Below are positions 22,032 through 33,881 of a stretch of DNA of 64,000 nt, piece by piece. The notes beneath the pieces were generated by a model, which saw only the letters and a list, made by a program, of their open reading frames with translations, was not told the origin of the DNA and did no database searches. Position numbers and translations under genes: made by a program. The first letter of the stretch is position 1. Every line of letters starts with the position of its first letter. This stretch comes from Acanthamoeba sp. SK_2022b (Eukaryota > Discosea > Longamoebia > Acanthamoebidae). The stretch spans positions 25,006-89,005 of the forward strand of contig JANDJZ010001729.1 in the NCBI GenBank assembly GCA_027943245.1, in the 5' to 3' direction.

Positions 22032-23582
22032 TGTCGAGCGCGTACTGGGTTGGGCGAGCGCCGAAAGAGTGAAGTTACAGGGCGTGCCGGCGGTGCCGTA
22101 GACGCCGACGTACCACCTGGCCGGCGTATCGAGTTGCGTGCGGTTCAACGCCAAGGCCTGGCCGCACACATGACATTGTCGTGAGTTGACGTAAAATAAG
22201 AATAATATAATAAAAATAAAACCGACCACTGCCAAGGAAGAGGTGTGGGAGGGAGGGGGCAGGCCACCTGCGCGGTGCCGGCGGCGGTGAACGGGTAGTC
22301 AGAGGCGATGGCGCTGGGGAAGTACTGCCTGCGCAGGTGCGCGCGGGTCTGCTGGGCACAGCCCGCGCTGTCCTCCGACACAGACGAGTGAGTCCGAGGC
22401 ACGAGGGGACAGGACATTGGGGGTGGGGGAGGAGATACGTGGAGTTGAGGGCGAGGTAGAGGAGCTGGGGCTGCGGGGCCATGGTGGTGAGGTCGACCAG
22501 GTAGTAGCTCCACGCCGGGCCCGCCGTCCCCGTCACCTCCGCGCCGGTCGACGTCGACAGAACGACCAGAGCTGCGACGCACACGCACACGGGGCCGAGT
22601 CGAGTGAGGCGCCGGCCAGGGCGAGAAATGGTTGGAGAGAGGAGGGGGGATTGGGAGAGGGGGGGGGGGGCAGCGGTACGGGTGGCCTGGGCCGTGAGGC
22701 GGAAGGCGCACGGGCCGGTGGCGAGCGAATTGTGGACGCCCACGTAGTAGGTCGCGGCGCCGGGGCTCAGGGACATGGTCCGATAGACCTCGACCTGAAT
22801 CTCGCGGGTCAGCACCGCGGTGACGATGACGCCACCACCCCAGAGCGGAGTGGAGTGGAGTGGGCGAGGGAGGAGGCGAAACCTGCGAGCGCGGGGTGGT
22901 GTCGTTCTGGCCGTCCAGGAACGCGACGAGGTCGGGCAGCACGTCCTGTTGGACCAGCACTCGCACTCCGGGCACCGTGCAGGCGGCGGGCGCGTCCGCC
23001 GCGATGTCCAGGCTCACGCTCAGCACGCCTGTCACACGCGACGATGAGCCAGTCACTTCTTTTATTCTTTGTATTAAATCTAAATTTTATATTTAAAATA
23101 TTATTTTTTATATAAAACGAATTTCCTTACGACGAGTTGGGGGGTAGCAGCGTACCGCGTAGAGGGGCCATGTAGGTGAGCGAGTAGTAGGTCCAGCCCT
23201 GCCCAGCCACCGTCCCGGTCGCGTTGGCGCCCAACGCGAGCGACGTCACGTTTGGCTCTGCCGATTGCCACGTCAGCAACCACAGAGGCGAGGCAGTGCG
23301 ACACGATTGGTGGGTGGTTTATTTGGGGGGGGGGTGCACGTACGGTTGCTGGCGTCGGCGAGGACGGTGAAGCTGCACTCGCCCTGGCCAAACAGGCCCA
23401 GGTAGTAGGCGCCGGCCTGGAGCTGCGCCGTGACGTTGGCGCCGGGGAACGACAGCCGCTGGTTGCCGCCGCCGGTGCTCGTCGTCGTGAACGTCTCGGG
23501 ACCGTAGTCCGACAGCACGCGCGTCGGGTACGACTGCCCCCTATAAAGCGTGTGTGCGTGCGTGAGCCCTGCGCGCGTGTTG

Positions 23583-23654
<72 letters not shown>

Positions 23655-25974
23655 CTGAGGTAGGGCGAGGGCTGAGCGGCGCAGTTGGCGGTGTTGATCT
23701 CGATCGTGAAGTCAGAGGGCGGGGAGACGAAGGCGAGCTTGAAGTAGGACCAGTGGCCGGCCACGGTCGACCCGCTCGTCTCTTGGCCCAACGCCAGGCT
23801 CGTCGTATCTGCCATTTCAATTCATTAATTAATGATTTAATTATATATATAAATAAATAAATAAAACGAAAAAAATAAAACGAAACAACAGCCCTGGGAG
23901 AGCGTACTCTCCAGGCGAGCAGAGATGTTGTAGGCGCAGGCCTCGTCGGAGGTGCTGTAGACGCTGGCGAAGAATCGGGTGGTGAGGGGGTCGTAGCCCT
24001 GCGCCTGCGACACGCCGTAGACGATGTCGAGCGCCGAGCCGGCCGAGTCCTTCTGCAGGTCCACGATCTGGTCCTCCTTCGTCGCCAGCGTGTTCTGATG
24101 ACCATTCACGACCATAAGCCCACAATACCCAACACAACGCACACACGCACACGCACACGCACACGCACACGCACACGCACACGCACACGCACACGCACAC
24201 GCACACGCACACGCACACGCACACGCACACGCACACAACAAGACGCGCATACCTTTTGGAGGAAGAGGAAGAGGGTGTCGGGGTCCTGGCAAGCGGGGGT
24301 GGTGGTCTCGACGCGCAGGACAAGGACCGACTCGGAGTGGATCGGCGCGAGGGCGTAGTAGCTGTACGACGAGGGCAGCACCAGCTGGCCGCCCAGCTCC
24401 GGTCCGAACTCGAGCACGTTGTGGGCTGCCGGGCGGAGTGAGTCACGCGCGCACGCATTCCACGCATGCCAAACGCTTGTTTGGGGGGGGGATAAGGGGG
24501 GGGGGGCTCACTCTGGGCGTAGGCCTTGACGGAGTAGGTGCAGCTGGCGTCGCCAAACACGCCCAGGTAGTAGGTTCCCTGATGCGGCCTCGATTCGGTT
24601 GGAATGCACGGTATGCGTGAGGGAGAGGAGGGGAGGAGGGCGCGTACGAGCTGGAGAACGGAGGCGGTGAGGTTGAGGACGAGCATGTCGCCCGTCCTGA
24701 CAAACTGCGCAAAGTCGTAGTTGTTGGCGTCGGGCTCCTGGCCCCGGCGCACGAGGGGGCGGGGCATCGTCGGACACACGGCGGGGTCGGCGCTCACCTG
24801 CACGATCAACTCAGGCGGGACCGCTGCCACGTCGCGACACGACACACGACAATCAGTGAGACGGGCTCGGGCGATCAACCGAGCGGGGGGTGGGGTGCTG
24901 CGCACCGGTGATGGTGAACATGAAGAAGTCGGAGAAGGGCGAGGTCGACGACTGGGTGTAGACGACGCCCAGCTCCAGCTGAGGATCGCTCGAGTGGTTG
25001 AGCTGCAGTGCAATGGTGTAGGGGCAGTCGGACGGCGCCTGGCCGTTGGCCACCTCGCCCCACACGCCCAGGCGCCAGCTGGTGGATCGGCCCCCAATCA
25101 GAAATCAGACGCTAGTCGAGCAGGGGAGCGATTGGGGGGGGGGGGCAAGGCAGGACACGTACGCGCCGGATTGGGCGACGGAAGCATTGCCGGCGAAGCT
25201 GATGACGTTGTCGGTCTTCGTCATCGACTCGGGTCCGTAGTCACTCCTCACGCGACTCGGGAACGCGTTGCGACGCAGGTACAGGCTCGGCTGCGCGACG
25301 CTCTCGTGTGACCCATACAGCCACGACGCAGCGATCGCGCACGCACGCACAAACCGGAAGAGAGGGGAGAAGGGGGGGGGGCGTACGGGCAAAGTGCAGT
25401 TGGGGCTGTAGGTGAGCTGGGCCGAGATGGCATCGATCTCGCCCCCGACATCGAACGTGTAGTAGTCCCAGTACAGCGGACGGCTGACGCCCTGCATGAA
25501 TGTACCCGGAGCCAGCGCCGCCATGTCTGCCCCCCACAACGACAGACAGACGGCGCTTAGTCGGTCTTCTATAAGGAGAGAGTTGATGGAGGGGAGAGGC
25601 AGCGGTACTCTCCATGCGAGCGCTGACGTTGTACGAGCAGATGGTGGTGCCGTTGTTGAAGATGCCGATATAGAAGGTGCGGTTGTTGACCTTCACGCCG
25701 TAGATCAGGTCCTGGGCAGCGATCGGATCCAATGGACCTGCGTTGACGTGGCAACCGGAGAGACAATCACGCACGCACGCACGCGACAAGAGGGCGAGGT
25801 GAGAGGGACGGCCGTTGGACGTGCGCGGGAGCGGCGTTACCGGAGAAGTCGCGCTGGGCGTCCTCGAGACGGGATGTAGAAGTGGGAAGGGTGTCGGGGA
25901 ACATCTTCAGAATGAGCAACGACCCCAGGCACTGCGTGTCGTTCGGGTTGGTCATTACCCGCACTAGAATCGCC

Positions 25975-26056
<82 letters not shown>

Positions 26057-28910
26057 CACGCCCCACACACGACGTATCAGTACAACAATGATCGATTGCG
26101 CGAGGGGAGAGTCGAGTGCCCGTACTTGGAGTCCTGGGCGGGGCTGAGCTTGTAGTAGGAGGCGGAGCCCGGCTCGACTTGGTTGGGCGTGATCGTGTCC
26201 CACGGCAGCACGTCGTTGGCTGCCCGACGATGCAAATGGACGATTACAAGATCAGATGCTCCCATTCCGCCAACGGCACAGAGGATTGAAGGGGGGAGGG
26301 AGGAAAGGCCCGGGCCGACGTACTGGTGCTGCTGAGGCGAAGCAGGTATGAACAGCTGCCGTTGGCGCTCGACCCAAACACGCCCAGGAAATAGGTTCCC
26401 TGTAGACGCACGACGCGTTCAGCGCAACGGCTCCGGCAAGAAAAGGGGGAACGAGGCGGGCAGGCGCTACGGCACCTGCTGGAGCTGCTGGCCGGGGATG
26501 ATGAGGGTCTGCCAGCCGTCGGGCCCCACGGTCCAGTTGGCCGGGCCGGGGTAGTCGTGCTGGCCCAGGGTCGGGTAGGCGTTCAGCGAGAGCAGCGCCT
26601 GCGGGGCCTCCGTGCAGCCCTCGGGCTTCATCTCCACCACCAACAGCGGCGGCACGTCTGCACAAAATGCATCGAAAATAAATTAATAAATCGTTGTTAA
26701 ATTGTTAAAACAAAACAAAATGCTATAAATATTTTTTGCTAAAAATGTGTCAGGGAGGACGTGCTGGGGAGGCCGAAGGAGTAGTAGTTGGGCACGGTGC
26801 CCTCGACAGTATCGCTGAACAGGGAGCCGAAGGTGAGCGCATTGGCTGCGTCCTTGTGAATGGTGAGCTGATAGTTGCACCGCGCGTCCTGCGCAGCCTG
26901 CGTGCCCCAAAGCCCGATGTTCCATCTGCGCGCCACGGTTGCGGTTTGCGGCTCAGCGCTGGATGCGTGGGTGGCGTGGGTGGGTGAGGTGAGGAGGGTA
27001 GTGCGTACTGGCCGGGGCTGACCTCAGAGGGGTCGGAGGTGAATACAATCGAGTTGCCCACCATTTGGCTCGAGTTGAGCATGTAGTCCGCGTGGATCAG
27101 ATTCGGATACGCATTGAGGCGCAGGTACAGCGTCGGCTACATGATCGCACGGTGCTCATGAGCATCGCACCGCGACACACGACACACACTGACACAAGTG
27201 GTACCGGCGAAGGGCACTGGGTCGGGTCTTGCACGGTGAGGTTGACGGTGAAGCGCAGTGGGGCGTCCTCGATGTCGATGGAGTAGTAGTGCCAGTTGGC
27301 GGGCCTGAGCGAGCCCTCGGCGACCTCGTCCCACTCGATGAAGTCCAGGACTGCGCCACGCGCATTGAGGGGAGCGGGTGAGTGGGCGCTGCTGCTCGTA
27401 GAGGAAGAATCGGCGGTGGCGCGTACATTCCATGCGGGTGGTGATGTTGTAGGGGCACGGCGTGGAGCTCTTGTCGAACAGGCCCAAGTAGTAGGTACCG
27501 TCCGGCGTCGGCACGCCATAGACCATCGCCTGGGCAGCCACTGCAGAACCAGGATCTGGCCGCACGTTGCAATATTAGGAATAAAATATTGTTTATTTGG
27601 TTATTTGGTATTGATTTTTATTTTTATTTTAATTAGTTTGTTGTTGTTTTTTTTTTTAAAAAAAAAAAAGAGTACCAGAGTAGTCACGCTGTGCGGAGGG
27701 CAAGAAGTCGGTGAGTGTGGGGAGCGTGTTGACGTTGAGCTGCATGATCAGGTTCGAGCCGTAGCAGGACGGAAGGCTGGCGTCCGCCTCCAGGCGCACC
27801 AGCAGCACCCTGTACCAGCCCACGGCCCACGTACCACGCGCCGGTCAGCAGCCAGCGAGGCAATCGCCGCGGTGGGAATTGGATCGGGAGGGGGGGGGCA
27901 AGAACCTGTTGTTCTCCAGCTGGTCGAGCTGGTAGTAGACCACCGACTGCGAATTGGCAACGCCCGCCGTTGTCGTGTCAAATGGCAAGGTGACGTTGGC
28001 TGGCCGAGGCGGGCGATCAGTCGCGCATACATTGCAGAGAGGGGGGGAGGGGCAACTTACTCACGGCGCTGATGTGGACGATGTACGAGCAGCCAGCGCT
28101 CGCGGCTTGGCCGAACACGCCCAGGTAATAGGTGCCCTGTAACGTAACGAGCGCGAGTGGCGTGAGCGACCACGCGCAATTACCGATGACGGTGACGGTG
28201 ATGATGTCATTGGATGGAGAGAGGTTTACCGTGGCGAGGCCCTGGGAGAGGGTGAGGGTCTGGACGCCGTTGGCCGACGTGGTCCAGTTGCCGTTGTCGG
28301 ACGGCGCTGTCGGGTACGCCATGAAGCTGACGCTGGCCCTCGGGGCCGTGGGGCAATTGGCTGGATCGGCGCTCACCACGAACCTCAGCGTTGGAGGCAC
28401 CACTGGAGAGGGAACATTCCACGCATTCCTTTATCGTCAGCGCGCGTTCCAGTCACACGTGTCTGATGCACACCGCACACAACACAACACACGCACACGT
28501 GGACATGCGAGGGCTCGTACCGGGAAGAGCGAAGGAGTAGTAATCGACGAACTGGCCTTGCGAGGTGAAGACGTGATCGACGCCCAGCGTGAGGGCGGTA
28601 GCCTCGGTCTTGGCGATGGTCAGAGAGTAGGGGCAGGCGTCCTGGCCCGCGCCCCACACGCCGATGTACCATTGGCCGACTGGCATTTGCGTGGCGTCGC
28701 CGGCGAACGTGATCGAGGTCGTCCCGTCGACGGTCTGTGTGGCATTGGTCATGTAGTCCCAGTGGAGCAGCGTCGGGAAGCTGCTACGACGCAAGTGCAG
28801 GTTCGGCTGGCAGCGATACGGGCAACGCAGCAAGCGTAAGGTTGAGAATATGCATAGTTGTGTGATGGTGTGATGGTGTGTTGTGTGTGTGTGTGTGTGT
28901 TGTGTGTGTG

Positions 28911-28970
<60 letters not shown>

Positions 28971-31144
28971 CGGTGTGGTGCAGGAGCCGAGGGTGAGGGT
29001 GGCCGTGAACGAGTTGGGCAACGCAGTGAGTTCGAAGGCGTAGTAGTCCCAGTTGGCCGGCCTCGATGACCCGCTCACCGCAACGCTCCAGTTCATCGCC
29101 ACCAGAGCTGCCACGACAGCGCCCCCGAAGCCATATCAGATCAGAGTGATCCATCGTGTGCGTCCATGCGCCGTGTGAATGGGTGGAGCAATTACCATCG
29201 AGGCGAGCGGTCACGTTGTAGCTACACGTGCTGGGCGCCAAGTTGGTGATGCCCAGGTAGTAGGTGTTCGAGTTGGACAAGGCGAGCGCATACAGCATTG
29301 CCTGCACGGACGAACCGGCCTCTGTAACCCCCCAGCGAATACAATCACATCAGCACGATCGCGCACGAAACGAGCACAAAAGACGCGATCGTGTGCGCAC
29401 GAACCGCCGAATTCGGAGTTGGCGCCGGAGAGGTAAGCGGAGGCGGTCGGCACGCTGTCCTGGTTGAGCCGGAGGATCAGGCTCGAGCCGAAGCAGCTGG
29501 CCATCGATGGGTCGGCCTCGAGCCGCACGAGGAGCACCCGGCACACTTGATCGCACTGACCGGAGGTGTCGTCCACGCGGTAGTAGGCCGTCGAGTTGGA
29601 TTCCACCGTGCCCACCGTGCGCGTGTCCCAGACCAACGTCGTGTCGGCTGCGTGTATACGCACGCCATGTCACCCACCGTGTTATTGTCGACACGGTTGC
29701 CAGTCCCCCATCATCACAACTTTTCCCAAAGACGTACTCGTGCCAAGGACGGCAATCTGATAGACGCACGACGCGGTGCCGAGAGCACCCACGTACCACG
29801 TGCCTATAACATGATTGGAATCCGAAGCGGCGATGAGTCGACAAGGCTTGCATTCCATGGGCGTGGGCGCGGGGAGGGATTGGAAGGGCTACCGGTGTGC
29901 TCGGCCAGGAAGGAGCTGTTGAAGGTGAGCCGTCTGGTGTTGCCGTCCACGGTCCACGCGGCGTCCTGCTCGTCTGACTCCAACAGCGTGGGCAGCGCGT
30001 GACGTCGCAGGTAGAGCGTGGGCCGGCCCGTGCACGAGCTGGAGGGCCACGCAATCAGCAAACGAAACCCAACGGTGAAGGGAGGCCGCGGCGAGAGGCC
30101 CGTGGAGGAGGGAGGGGCGTACGCGGGGTCGGCGCGGTACTCGATCGCGAAGGAGGACGGGGGCGTGCCGACGGGGACGGGGAAGGAGAAGTAGGTCCAC
30201 TCGCCAGCCACGGCCTGGCCCGACTGCGTGAAGGTCTGGCCCCAGTCCACCAGGTCCACGGCTGGCCGGAGATCACCACCACAACAGGCGCGCGCATGGG
30301 AGGATTTAGCAAAAGACGGTTATGGCGACGATCGATGCGGGTTGAAGTCGAGGCAAGGGAGGCGCACGTTCGACCCAGGCGGTGAGGTTGAAGCTGCACG
30401 AGGTGGAGCCGTTGTGGTAGAGGCCCACATACCAGCTGCCGCCGGCGTCGCCCGGCAGCACGTAGGCCAGGTCCAACGCGTTCGGCGAGTAGTCGGGCTG
30501 TGTGCGAGAGAGAGAGAGAGAGAGAGAGAGATGTGCATGTGCGTGTGCATGTGCGTGTGCATGTGCATGTGCATGTGCATGTGCATGTGCATGTGCATGT
30601 GCATGTGCATGTGCATGTGCATGTGCATGTGCATGTGGCAGGGATTGGTCAGGCACGACACGCAACACCGGATATGCGACCGTCTACGGGCGGGGTCACG
30701 CGCGAACCTGAACATTGGGCAGAGAGTTGTTGAGAAGGAAGGGCGAGGAGCGCCAGAGGCCGAGCTGGACGCCGCTGCAGGCAGGAGCGAAGGTGGACTC
30801 GATCACCAGGGCATTGGTGTCGAAGCTCGAGGGTAGGGCGTAGGCGAGGAAGGTCGACCAATCGTTGCCGTCACCAGAGCCGGCAGGCAGTTGGCCCTGC
30901 ACCAAGGCTCCAAGCTGGGCTTCGGTCGCTGTGCAAACAATTAAAAATGGAGGGTAGTTGAAGTAAAATTGCCCGGGTTAGAGTGGATGCAAAAGACCTT
31001 GGGTTGAGGCAAATAATAATAAAAAAAAATAAATCAGGTTTTCACGCAAGCACAGGAAGCAGAAGTACGTGTTTGGCCAACGGAGAGGGCCACCAGGAGG
31101 CCAAGAAGGAGTGCCACGGCGCTTACGGCTCGTCGCAGGCCCAT
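20503..31144 (-). CDS. giant type I membrane protein with about 17 tandem beta-sandwich modules
   Basis: ATG 31142-31144 encodes a signal peptide (MGLRRAVSAVALLLGLLVAL); TAA 20503-20505 ends a cytoplasmic tail. Just before the tail is a membrane helix (VLWVILGIALGILGISALAF) and a KKK stop-transfer. Between them lie about 17 modules of roughly 110-130 residues, each containing a Tyr-Tyr-Leu-Gly-Val-Phe-like strand and then a conserved Cys and Tyr/Phe: GTYYLGVFG (28120), TYYLGLFDK (27490), WNIGLWGTQ (26910), GTYFLGVFG (26390), FYIGIFNNG (25670). The pattern resembles the bacterial pre-peptidase C-terminal (PPC) jelly-roll, but the family is not certain. Many N-glycosylation sites occur. Each module is built from about two exons, giving a genomic period near 590 bp. 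Modules repeat as a set of three over most of the protein. The tail has Tyr and acidic residues (SSSRRYSLSTRYRPL). An adhesion, phagocytic or prey-binding receptor is a reasonable inference. Individual exon edges were not all resolved. Confidence 0.8.
21509..21557 (+). repeat. (CA)n microsatellite in receptor intron
   Basis: About 23 CA units between two modules of the giant receptor gene; sense-strand orientation is GT. Confidence 0.9.
21968..22034 (+). repeat. (GT)n microsatellite in receptor intron
   Basis: About 32 GT units; sense-strand orientation is CA, opposite to the run in the next intron. Confidence 0.9.
23586..23652 (+). repeat. (GT)n microsatellite in receptor intron
   Basis: About 33 GT units ending in gtac, next to the exon encoding the start of a strand-rich module. 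Confidence 0.9.
24138..24237 (+). repeat. (CACACG)n hexanucleotide repeat in receptor intron
   Basis: About 16 near-perfect six-base units. It looks like a compound derivative of CA and CG dinucleotides and lies in an intron of the giant receptor gene. Confidence 0.9.
25977..26055 (+). repeat. (CA)n microsatellite in receptor intron
   Basis: About 38 CA units, the longest pure dinucleotide run in this gene. Confidence 0.9.
28878..28969 (+). repeat. (GT)n microsatellite with TT interruptions in receptor intron
   Basis: About 45 GT units interrupted twice near the 5' end, adjacent to a donor (gtac) of the minus-strand gene. Confidence 0.9.
30502..30637 (+). repeat. compound (GA)n + (GTGCAT)n repeat in receptor intron
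   Basis: A GA run of about 26 bp is followed by about 17 units mixing GTGCGT and GTGCAT. It lies in an intron between the first two modules of the receptor. Confidence 0.9.
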
Positions 31145-31393
31145 CCCTGCAAGCTGCTCAGCGACGTGAGAGAAATACCACGGCCGACACAGCCCAAGTT
31201 GTAATTTTCACGCCCAAAATGAGATCCCGCATTCCGATCGTTCTCTGCCTTATTACAATTACAGGCGAAAAAAGAAGAGAAAAAAAAGATAGATGTAATG
31301 GAATTTATATCACATGTTGTAATGTAGAGCGCGGGGCCTCTCTGGCGTTGTTTCTCTCTACACAGTGGCAAAATCGGCGGAAGAGGGCTCGAT

Positions 31394-32164
31394 TTAGGCG
31401 GAGGCGGACTGCCTCTTGCCGACCATGATCTGAACGAACTTCTCGTAGTTGAACATGCCCTCATCGTCCGAGGCCTCCTTGAGGACCTCTCGCACCTCCT
31501 TCTCGGAGAGCTTGTCACCGATGGTCATGAGGGCCCTCTTGAGCTCGTCGACGGCAATCTCGCCCCTATCCTGACGATCGAAGGTGTTGAAGGCCCTGGT
31601 GATCTCGTCCTGCGAGTCCATCTTGCCCACCTTGCGGGTAAGCACGCCCACGAACTCGGTGAAATCGATGGAGCCGGTCTTGCTCACGTCGGCCTCCTTG
31701 ATCATCTGCCTGATGTCAGAGTCCTTGGGGTGCATCCCTGTTTGCCACAGCCGTGAGCATCTTCATCTCGCCAAGGAATCCGCCGGAAACGCGAAACGAA
31801 AAGAACAGCGGGTCGTACTCATGGCGAGCATGCCAGCCTTGAGGGCGTCGAAGTCGATGGTGCCGCGCTTCTCCTTGTCGAAGAGCTCGAACACGCCCTG
31901 GTACTCAGCAATCTGCTCCTGGCTCAGGAATTCCTGTACAGTAGCGACTAGTAAGAAAGAGAAGGCAAAGAAGAGAGAGCCGGCGCCTCGTCCATCCCCT
32001 TCCCGTCCACATCACATCGTGGTAGCTTTTATAATCGCCGGTCCACAACCACCAAAGAACGAAACCGCCCAAAGAAGAACGCGAAAACGATGGAAGAGAA
32101 GATGATGAAGGTGCGACAACAAAAAAAAGAGAGAAGGTATGACGCGAGGGCTCTCACTTACCAT
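31394..32164 (-). CDS. calmodulin/centrin-like EF-hand protein, 153 aa; first coding exon is only ATG
   Basis: Four EF-hand units in a calmodulin-sized protein, presumably a Ca2+ sensor. Exons: 32162-32164 (start codon only), 31819-31933 and 31394-31737. The donor immediately after ATG is the strongest match to gtaagt in this window, and phases agree throughout (M|EFLSQEQIAEY; AM|RMHPKD). EF1 (FDKEKRGTIDFD) has non-canonical loop residues. EF2 (EADVSKTGSIDFTEF) keeps D, S, T, S and E. EF3 (FDRQDRGEIAVDEL) keeps D and E at the ends. EF4 (EASDDEGMFNYEKF) is plausible. Stop TAA 31394-31396. EF1 and EF3 look weak for Ca2+. Centrin versus calmodulin-like cannot be settled by eye. Confidence 0.85.
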
Positions 32165-32615
32165 GTGGTAGTGATGTGGCGGTAGGCGAAGATGTGGAAC
32201 GGGGTGGTTTGGCTGCTGAGCGCGGCGTGTGTACGAGTTGAAAATAGTGAGCTTGTGGGCGTTGCCTGTGCCGCCCAAGTGTGGTGGGCTTGATGTGGTT
32301 GTCTCAAGCCCCGACGCTGCGGTCCCCACGTCGACAAAAACACATGTAATTAAATCGCACAGAAAACAAGCAGAAGCCACACCGTCGAGCTGGTGATCGT
32401 CGAACGGGAGACTCACACCCCTTGAGGAAGGAATAGACGCCTGCTCTTCTTTCTTATCGATTCTCATTGGGCGGGCTCGTCTCGGGGGGAACAGTGCCAT
32501 GCCTGGAGGGATTCGATCCCCAACACCCACTCACTCCCGAAATTCAAAGGGATGGGCACAAAGATGACGAGCTGTAGTGGTCGAGCGACTTGAACGCGTC
32601 TTTTGTCCAACAAAG
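32165..32615. other. divergent promoter region
   Basis: A 450-bp gap between the start codon of the EF-hand gene (minus) and that of the caleosin gene (plus). It should contain both promoters and 5' leaders. No gene or clear regulatory motif was identified. Confidence 0.5.
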
Positions 32616-33508
32616 ATGGAGCAAGAGGAAAAGACTGCCCGCCCAAACGCGCGCGCTGACACTCGCGCCTCTGCAGAGAGCGGCCCCAGTGACAGGGAGA
32701 CAGCGCTGTACAAGCACGTCAAGTTCTTCGACAGGGACGGTGATGGTGCATCCCCTCCCACCACAACGTTGAGTGCAGGCGAGAGTCGACTCACCAAGCT
32801 CGTGGTGGGCTTGCGCTCGAGGTAGGCAAGGTGGGGCCGTTGGACACGTACCGAGGCTTCAGGGACATCGGCTTCGGCGTCCTCTTGTCGCTCTACGCGG
32901 CCATCGTCATCCCTCTGGCCATGGCCTGGGCCACCAACGACCGGTACCTCAATTCTCACATGCGGTGTGCAAGTAGCGCCTGGCTGACGCTGCAACCAAA
33001 ATAAATAATAAATTTAATTTATAAAACTATAAATATAATAAAATATGATATAGGTGGAACTGGTGGCCGAGCCTGCAGATCAAGGTGAGGAACATCCACA
33101 AGGCCAAGCACGGCAGCGACTCGCAGATGTACGACCACAACGGCAACTTCAGGGCGCACGAGTTCGACCAGCTCTTCGACAGCTTCGACAGCGACGGCGA
33201 TGGCAAGCTCTCCTTCTTCGAGCTCCTCCGCATGACCGAGAAGTTCCGGTACCGCCTTTACCTTTTATTCCCTTTACTTGCGGGCCCATCACGTCATCGC
33301 CATCTTCTTCTTCTAACTCTGTCGTGTTGTGTGCGTGTGTAGGGTGGCTTACGATTTCTTCGGGTGGTCGGCGGCCAAGCTGGAGTGGCTGTTCTTGTGG
33401 ATTCTGTGCCAGGAGAAGGGCAAGATCACCAAGGAGTGCATCCGCAGCCAGTACGACGGCTCGCTGTTCTACACGCTCGCCAAGAGGAGAGGCAAGAAGA
33501 CAGAGTAG
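32616..33508 (+). CDS. caleosin-like protein (lipid-droplet / peroxygenase family)
   Basis: Caleosins are Ca2+-binding, heme-containing peroxygenases of lipid droplets and ER. ATG 32616; TAG 33506-33508; four exons, with joins checked by phase (DRDGDG|KVGPLDTY; HMR|WNWWPSLQ; KFR|VAYDFFGW). The order fits the family: KHVKFFDRDGDG (EF-hand with the invariant heme-ligand His), a hydrophobic segment (GFGVLLSLYAAIVIPLAM), then NIHKAKHGSDS with the second heme-ligand His, and the C-terminal blocks FFGWSAAKLEWLF and SQYDGSLFYTLAKRR. The central segment has one Pro and lacks the three-proline knot used for oil-body insertion in plants, so ER or membrane attachment seems likelier than classical oil-body targeting. 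About 230 residues. Confidence 0.87.
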
Positions 33509-33881
33509 AAGGCGAGCCCCACATGAAGAAGGAGAAGAGGAGAGAGAGGAAAGAAAGTGGTTAGTGACTCGTGACGATCATCACGAAGCACCGCGCCGCC
33601 CAACGACACACGAGGAGAGTGAAGCGTTAGAAGCCAAGCACAACAACGTCCTTCTTCGCGATGAAGTGAAGGACGCGGCAGAGCATGTGGACGGGGGCAG
33701 CAGTGGTGGTGGTGATGGTCGGTTGGTGTGTCCTTTGTTGGGTGGCCCAGGCGCCTCTTCAACAGCTTGGTTGGTTCTAACTACAGTCTCTGTGTGCGTA
33801 AGCGCGCGCCACCGTCGCTCCCTCGCTCCCCTCCCTCGCTCGAGCGGGCTCCCGTTCCAACAGCCACCGCGGCAGTGGCTC

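Noticed and set aside
30500..30640. His/Met- and Ala/Cys-rich ORFs over the (GTGCAT)n tract
   Set aside because: Repeat-driven frames with no codon bias; the tract lies in an intron of the minus-strand receptor.
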